Positions 59,263 to 64,000 of a stretch of 64,000 nt of DNA are shown here, one piece after another. The notes beneath the pieces were generated by a model. The model had not been told where the DNA came from. It did not search any database and saw only the letters and a list, made by a program, of their open reading frames with translations. Each line of letters opens with the position of its first letter. The first letter of the stretch is position 1. This DNA comes from Cyclina sinensis (lineage: Eukaryota; Mollusca; Bivalvia; Venerida; Veneridae), in NCBI GenBank assembly GCA_012932295.1, contig JAAONU010000001.1, positions 5,851,104 to 5,915,103 on the forward strand, given 5' to 3'. A program made the translations under genes and the position numbers.

Positions 59263-61417
59263 GAGGCCCATGATGGCCCTGGATCGCTCACCTGAGTACT
59301 TTGCTTGAGGGTCTACTGTTAAGCAAACATCAGATACAACATTACATTTTCTAACTGAAGAAATTCAAAGACCTCATATTTTATACAAAAAACAAGAACT
59401 GTCACTGTAAGATGACAATGCCCCTGAACGTGGTGCTTTGACCTTTGTGCTGAGAACCAGTCATTCAGTGGTCAAGGTCAAACAAATATAGGTCAGTGGG
59501 AAGGTCTTATCCAAAGGGGGTTGTGTCCAAGTATGAAGTAATTCCATTTACTAATAAGGAAGTAATAGGCAATGTTAAAGTTTTTGGACAATTGGATCTT
59601 CAAGATGAAGGTCATTCAGGGGTCAAGGTCAAACAAATATAGGTCAGTGGGAAGGCCTTGTCCAAAGGGGTGTTGTGTTTAAGTATGAAGTGTATCCACT
59701 TACTAATAAGGAAGTTATGGCCAAATATTAGTTTTTGGACAATTGGATATTCAGGGGTCAAGGTCAAATGATAAAAGGTCAGTGGGAAGGTCTTGTCCAA
59801 AGGGGTGTTGTGTCCAAGTATGAACTAAATCCACTTACTAAGTTATGGTCAATTTTGAAGTTTTTGGACAATTGGATCTTCAAGGTAAAGGTTATTCAGG
59901 GGTCAAGGTCAAATGATAAAAGGTCAGTGGGAAGGTCTTGTCCAAAGGGGTGTTGTGTCCAAGTATGAACTAAATCCACTTACTAAGTTATGGTCAATTT
60001 TGAAGTTTTTGGACAATTAGATCTTCAAGGTAAAGGTTATTCAGGGGTCAAGGTCAAACAAATATAGGTCAGTGGGAAGGCCTTGTCCAAAGGGGTGTTG
60101 TGTCCAAGTATGAAGTAAATCCACTTATTAATAAAGAAGTTATTGCCAATGTTAAAGTTTTTGGACTATTGGATCTTCAAGGAAAAGGTCATTCAGGGGT
60201 CAAGGTCAAATTAATATAGGTCAGTGGAAAGGTCTTGTCCAAAGGGGTGTTGTGTCCAAGTATGAAGTAAATCCATTCACTAATAAGAAAGTTATTGCAA
60301 ATGTTAAAGTTTTCGGACGGACTGACCGACGGACAGTTCAAAAACTATATGCCTCCCTTCGGGGGCATAAAAATCCATGGGGCAGAGGCAATTTCATGAT
60401 AACAGCTTGTGAGGAGATGTCATTTGAAGCCATATATTGAACAAAACCTATTTTTAGCTCCGGTGGCCATTTTGTTCAATGAACGAAAACCGTTCAAGCA
60501 ATTTTTAAGCAGGGGTATGTAAGGAACATTTTCGTGAAATTTGATGGAAAATTACCTTGCCATTGAGGTGGAGATGCTGTTTGATTTCTTTTCTACTTTG
60601 AGCTTTTGCAGCCCTTATGTGCAATGGAGTAGAATGGATTGAGCAATTTTAGAAAAGGGCATTAAAAGGAACATTTCTGTCAAATTTGGTTTAAAAGGCC
60701 AAGTGGTTTTGGAGGAGATGTCATTTGAAGCAAAGTATTGACAAAAATCTATTTTTAGCTTCGGCGGCCATTTTGTTCAATGGAGCGGAACCATTTTAGC
60801 AATTTTAATAAAGGGTTATGTAAGGAACACTTCTGTGAAATTTGGTGGAAAATCTCCCAACCGTTTTGGAGGAGATGTTGTTTGAATTTTTTTCTATTTT
60901 TAGCTTTTGCAGCCCTTATGTGCAATGGAGCAGAAAGGTTTGAGCAATTTTAGAAAAGGCCAATATAAGGAAAATTTCTGTCAAATTTGGTTTAAAATGG
61001 CAAAGTGGTTTTGGAGGAGATGTCATTTGAAGCCAAATATTGATGAATATCTATTTTTAGCTCTGGAAGCCATTTTGTTCAATGGAGCGGAACCGTTTTA
61101 GCAATTTTCATAAAGGGCTATGTATGGAACATTTCTGTAAAATTTGGTGGAAAATCACCTAGCCGTTTAGGAGGAGATGTTGTTTGAATTTTTTTCTTTT
61201 TTTAGCTTTTGCAGCCCTTATGTGCAATGGAGTAGAACGGTTAGAGCAATTTTAGAAAAGGGCAATATAAGGAACATTTCTGTAAAGTTTGGTTAAAAAT
61301 AGCTTTGTGGTTTAGGAGGAGATGTCATATAAAGTAAAAATGTTGACAACTGACGACGGATGACGGACACAGGGTGATCACAAAAGCTCACCCTGACCAC
61401 TTGCTCAGGTGAACTAA
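59263..61417 (+). mobile_element. Type I modular element with U cassettes, split by an F element
   Basis: agaggcccatgatggccctg then gatcgctcacctgag. About 110 bp of leader runs to 59390, then the F element, then U units of about 150 bp (gcagcccttatgtgcaatgg, ggccattttgttcaatg, ggaggagatgtcatttgaag). It ends gacgacggatgacggacac and gctcaccctgaccacttgct then caggtgaactaac. Confidence 0.85.
59394..60372 (+). mobile_element. Complete type II element with F cassettes (about 0.98 kb), nested
   Basis: It starts aacaagaactgtcactgtaa then gatgacaatgcccctgaa. Units are marked by ggtcagtgggaaggtcttgt, with steps of 151, 135, 145, 145 and 152 bp. It ends ggactgaccgacggacag and tatgcctcccttcgggggc then ataaaaa. 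The subterminal 5' tgcccctgaa pairs with the 3' ttcgggggca. Confidence 0.92.
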
Positions 61418-61640
61418 CAAGGCAGTCTGAAGACAGCTGTATCACCTGCCGCTTTAGAACATTTGAATAGATAACAAGTGTGAAGAGAGAAGGTTAGACC
61501 TCCCAATATGACATAGGATAATGATTTCTATAGAAAATGGGCAGCTACATTTGGACCTTACATTTGTAAATTATGGAATCATGAAGATGAAATTAATTTT
61601 AAAACCTTACCAATAATAAGGTATAAAGAAGAATCAAAAT
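61418..61640. other. Unrepeated spacer
   Basis: Nothing recognised. Confidence 0.5.
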
Positions 61641-62329
61641 GTGGACATATTTGTAATATTTGACACCTACATGTGGCCTTGACCTTGGTGTAGTGACCTG
61701 GTTGTTGCTCTGTGCACATCATCTTGATCATTTGTGCCAAGTTATTATAAAACCTTTCAAGCTGTAAAAGTTATGGAGCATACATGAAATGTGGGCTTTT
61801 TTAAATATGACCTTGACCTTGGGGGTAGCGACCTGGTTTTGTGCTCTGCACTTTTTCCTCTCATAATGGTATTTATGTCTGTCAAGTTATTTTAAAAACT
61901 TTCAAATAGTTTAATAGTAACGGAGCAGACACAAAATGTGGAATATTTTTATACAATACCTTTAAGTGTGACCTTGACCTTAGGGGTACCGACCTGGTTG
62001 TTGCACTCTGCTCATCATCTCATAATGGTATTTATTTGTGCCAAGTTATTTAAAAAAATTTCAAACAGTTTAAAAGTAACAGAGCGAACACAAAATATGG
62101 AATATTTTTATATATGACCTTTAAGTGTGACCTTGACCTTAGGGGTAGTGACCTGGTTGTTGTGCTCTGCAAATGTCTCATAATGGTGATCATTTGTGCC
62201 AAGTTATTTAAAAACTTTCAAGCAGTTTAAAAGTTATGGAGCGAAACGAAAACATTACAGACGGACAGACTGACAGAAAGACAGATGGAGGCAATTCCTA
62301 TAATCCTCTCCCTGCTACGCAACAGGGGA
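61641..62329 (+). repeat. Cassette D3 array
   Basis: Four units of about 150-155 bp (accttgaccttaggggtacc, gacctggttgttgctctgt, atggtatttatttgtgccaa), then gacggacagactgacagaaa and cctctccctgctacgcaaca then ggggatt. Confidence 0.85.
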
Positions 62330-62698
62330 TTAACAAGAACACCGCTGGGCAGAGCATTATATGCCCAAAGGGTGTTTTTTCTAAGTTTGATGTATTTGTG
62401 ATATTAGGGAGGAAACCCTAGGCTTTGGAATTAAATGATTTGCTTTAAATTTTGAATTTTTGTTTCTGATTTTTGTTTTTATTTTTAACATTTTATAATT
62501 TTAATTTTAGAGTTTTATAGATCTTTATATCTGAATTTTAGGTTTTATATATAATTAATTAATAACTACTAATTTTATTATTTTGTCAGTCTTTTAGAAG
62601 TTATGATGTTCAGGCTGTGATGCATGGGTTATCAAGTTATAGCGCAGAAATGTTGATTGTTTAGTTGATTGTCACCTTGACCTTTTGTGTACTTACCC
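62330..62698 (+). repeat. J-type element start without cassettes
   Basis: aacaagaacaccgctgggca then gagcattatatgcccaaagg, forming nested stems AACACC/GGTGTT and GGGCA/TGCCC. It shares over 100 bp with 19627-19750, then diverges into AT-rich sequence. Confidence 0.75.
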
Positions 62699-62880
62699 AA
62701 ACAAGAGGGTCCATGGGACCCTGGGTCGCTCACCTGCCAACAACTGCTCAATGGTTGCAAGAGTCAGTGGATGCAAATACAACTGCCAATTGATTAAAAG
62801 TGTGCAGGCAATTATGACCATGGGGTCATCTTTGGTAGAGTTTCACTAGATGTTGTGCGTCATCAGGATTGTTAAAGCAC
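62699..62880 (+). repeat. Type I element 5' end, truncated
   Basis: aacaagagggtccatgggac then cctgggtcgctcacctgcc: the palindrome AGGGTCCatgGGACCCT keeps pairing with different bases. No 3' end found. Confidence 0.8.
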
Positions 62881-63439
62881 AACGTGGACTATAATGGACT
62901 GAGCCTCATAAAAAATATATCAGGCACATATACACATGATACCTAACATGTTCAAAGTTTCAAAGCAGTATCTTGAAAAATGTAGAAGTTTGTGCCGCAA
63001 TATTTTTTTAAAAATCCTGCCGTTATACAAAAAACTAGGTTGCTGTGAACTGAATGTTGGAACACCGTTCCAAACAGGGATTATGTACATGACACATGTT
63101 CACTCTATTGCCAATTCTTCTAATTATTTTAAAATCCAACCATAGATGCAAAAAATATATAGGCAAGACACAAACTATCAGCAGTAAGGCCTATATAGCA
63201 GAACTTACTTAGTTCAGAGGGTTGCTGTGACATGGATCTTGGAGGGAGGAACATGGGTTTCGAGTGTAACACATACTTATTTTAATTTTTGGTTGTAAAG
63301 GTTGCAGAGACTTTCAGTCTTTAAGTAATGTTATTTATAATACTAGAACTTTTATTAAAATACAATGTACATAATTATAAAGAAAAAGATTCATAACGGA
63401 AAAAAATGTGTAAATGAAATCTTTAATAAAATAGAACAA
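62881..63439. other. Unrepeated non-coding stretch
   Basis: No exon, repeat array or RNA gene recognised. Confidence 0.5.
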
Positions 63440-63595
63440 TATTAGCCCTTCAAAATTATTTTTCCCTGACTTTTCACTAACTTTTCTGGATTTTTTTTTT
63501 TCACTGACCAATTTCAAAATTCCCTGACAATTCCCTGACCTTGAAAAAAAAATCAAATTTCCCTGACTTTTCAAGTCCCCTGGCAACCCTGCAAG
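63440..63595 (-). mobile_element. Possible hAT-like transposon end fragment
   Basis: On the minus strand it starts gcagggttgccaggggactt, then repeats variants of ttcaaggtcagggaattg and aaaagtcagggaaa. The CAGGGTTnCCA start followed by reiterated TCAGGGAA resembles termini of hAT/P-like elements in animals. No second end was found. Confidence 0.45.
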
Positions 63596-64000
63596 ATCTT
63601 ATATTAACTCAAGTATTGTACAAGTCTGATTAAATTCAAATCAAAAATGAAGCTGCTATTGTGCAGACAAGGTCTAAATAGTTAATTTTGGCACTTTCAG
63701 GGGCCATAACTCTGGAACCAATAATGCAATAAGGCAATTTGAAGAAAGGAACCAAGATCTTATGGTAATGAAAGTGAAGATCAGACCAAAATTAAGACCA
63801 CTAGAGTGCAGAAAAGCTTTTATCATAACTTGACCTAGTGACCTAAATTTCAAAGTCACATGACCCAGTTTCAAACTTGACCTAGATATCATTGAGAAAA
63901 AACATTCTGACCAAGTTTGAAGAAGCTCTGACAAAAATTAAGACTACTACAGTTTCTATAATTTGACCTAGTGACCTAGTTTTCAAGGTCACATAACCCA
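63596..64000 (+). repeat. Cassette V array, cut by the window edge
   Basis: ggggccataactctggaacc, then units with tgacctagtgacctaaattt and caagtttgaagaagctctga. It continues past the right edge. Confidence 0.7.

Overview
The window looks like genomic DNA of a bivalve-like mollusc. It is AT-rich, contains no compact operons, and is packed with dispersed tandem-cassette repeats (units of roughly 145-170 bp rich in GGTCA/TGACC words, then GACGGAC/GACAGAC microsatellites, then a terminal hairpin). The species cannot be fixed from sequence alone; the bivalve assignment rests on resemblance to bivalve 'pearl'/Helentron-derived repeats and is an inference.

The only host gene I can support is the catalytic A subunit of calcineurin (PP2B), on the minus strand. 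Five exons in correct phase with consensus GT..AG borders lie at 55981-56120, 46214-46291, 31114-31208, 20292-20417 and 18145-18222. Together they give 517 nt of CDS, about human CNA-alpha residues 215 to 386: the C-terminal half of the phosphatase domain plus the calcineurin-B-binding helix. Upstream exons (metal ligands D90, H92, D118, N150, H199) should lie above 56120 and downstream exons (calmodulin-binding and autoinhibitory segments) below 18145. I found neither in the window, so all remaining sequence is probably intron or flank of this gene. The introns visible here are 9.7, 15.0, 10.7 and 2.1 kb and consist mostly of repeats.

The repeats follow one plan: AACAAG + short palindrome, a stretch of tandem cassettes, a GACGGAC-like microsatellite, a strong 3' hairpin, then TAA/AAAA. 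I call two end types here. Type I starts with a palindrome like AGGGCCATgATGGCCCT and ends in a GCTCACC..GGTGAGC hairpin. Type II ends in a TATGCC..GGCATA hairpin. Cassettes are labelled B to V (my labels); the same cassette can sit between different ends and different cassettes between the same ends. Terminal hairpins change sequence but keep pairing. Every copy I could orient reads in the + direction, antisense to the gene.

Three inverted-terminal-repeat DNA transposons without coding capacity sit inside these repeats: two TA-flanked elements with related cores (4293-5765 and 51816-52658) and one TTAA-flanked element (12918-14782). In all three, removing the element restores the host repeat. 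Two LINE remnants are present (3484-4208, +; 39777-39958, -). Layout: 1-18 kb is repeats and unrecognised sequence; 18-20.4 kb holds two exons around a 46-bp minisatellite; 20.4-31.1 kb, 31.2-46.2 kb and 46.3-56 kb are introns full of nested elements; 56-64 kb is further repeats upstream of the most 5' exon seen. No tRNA, rRNA, CRISPR array or prokaryotic feature was found.
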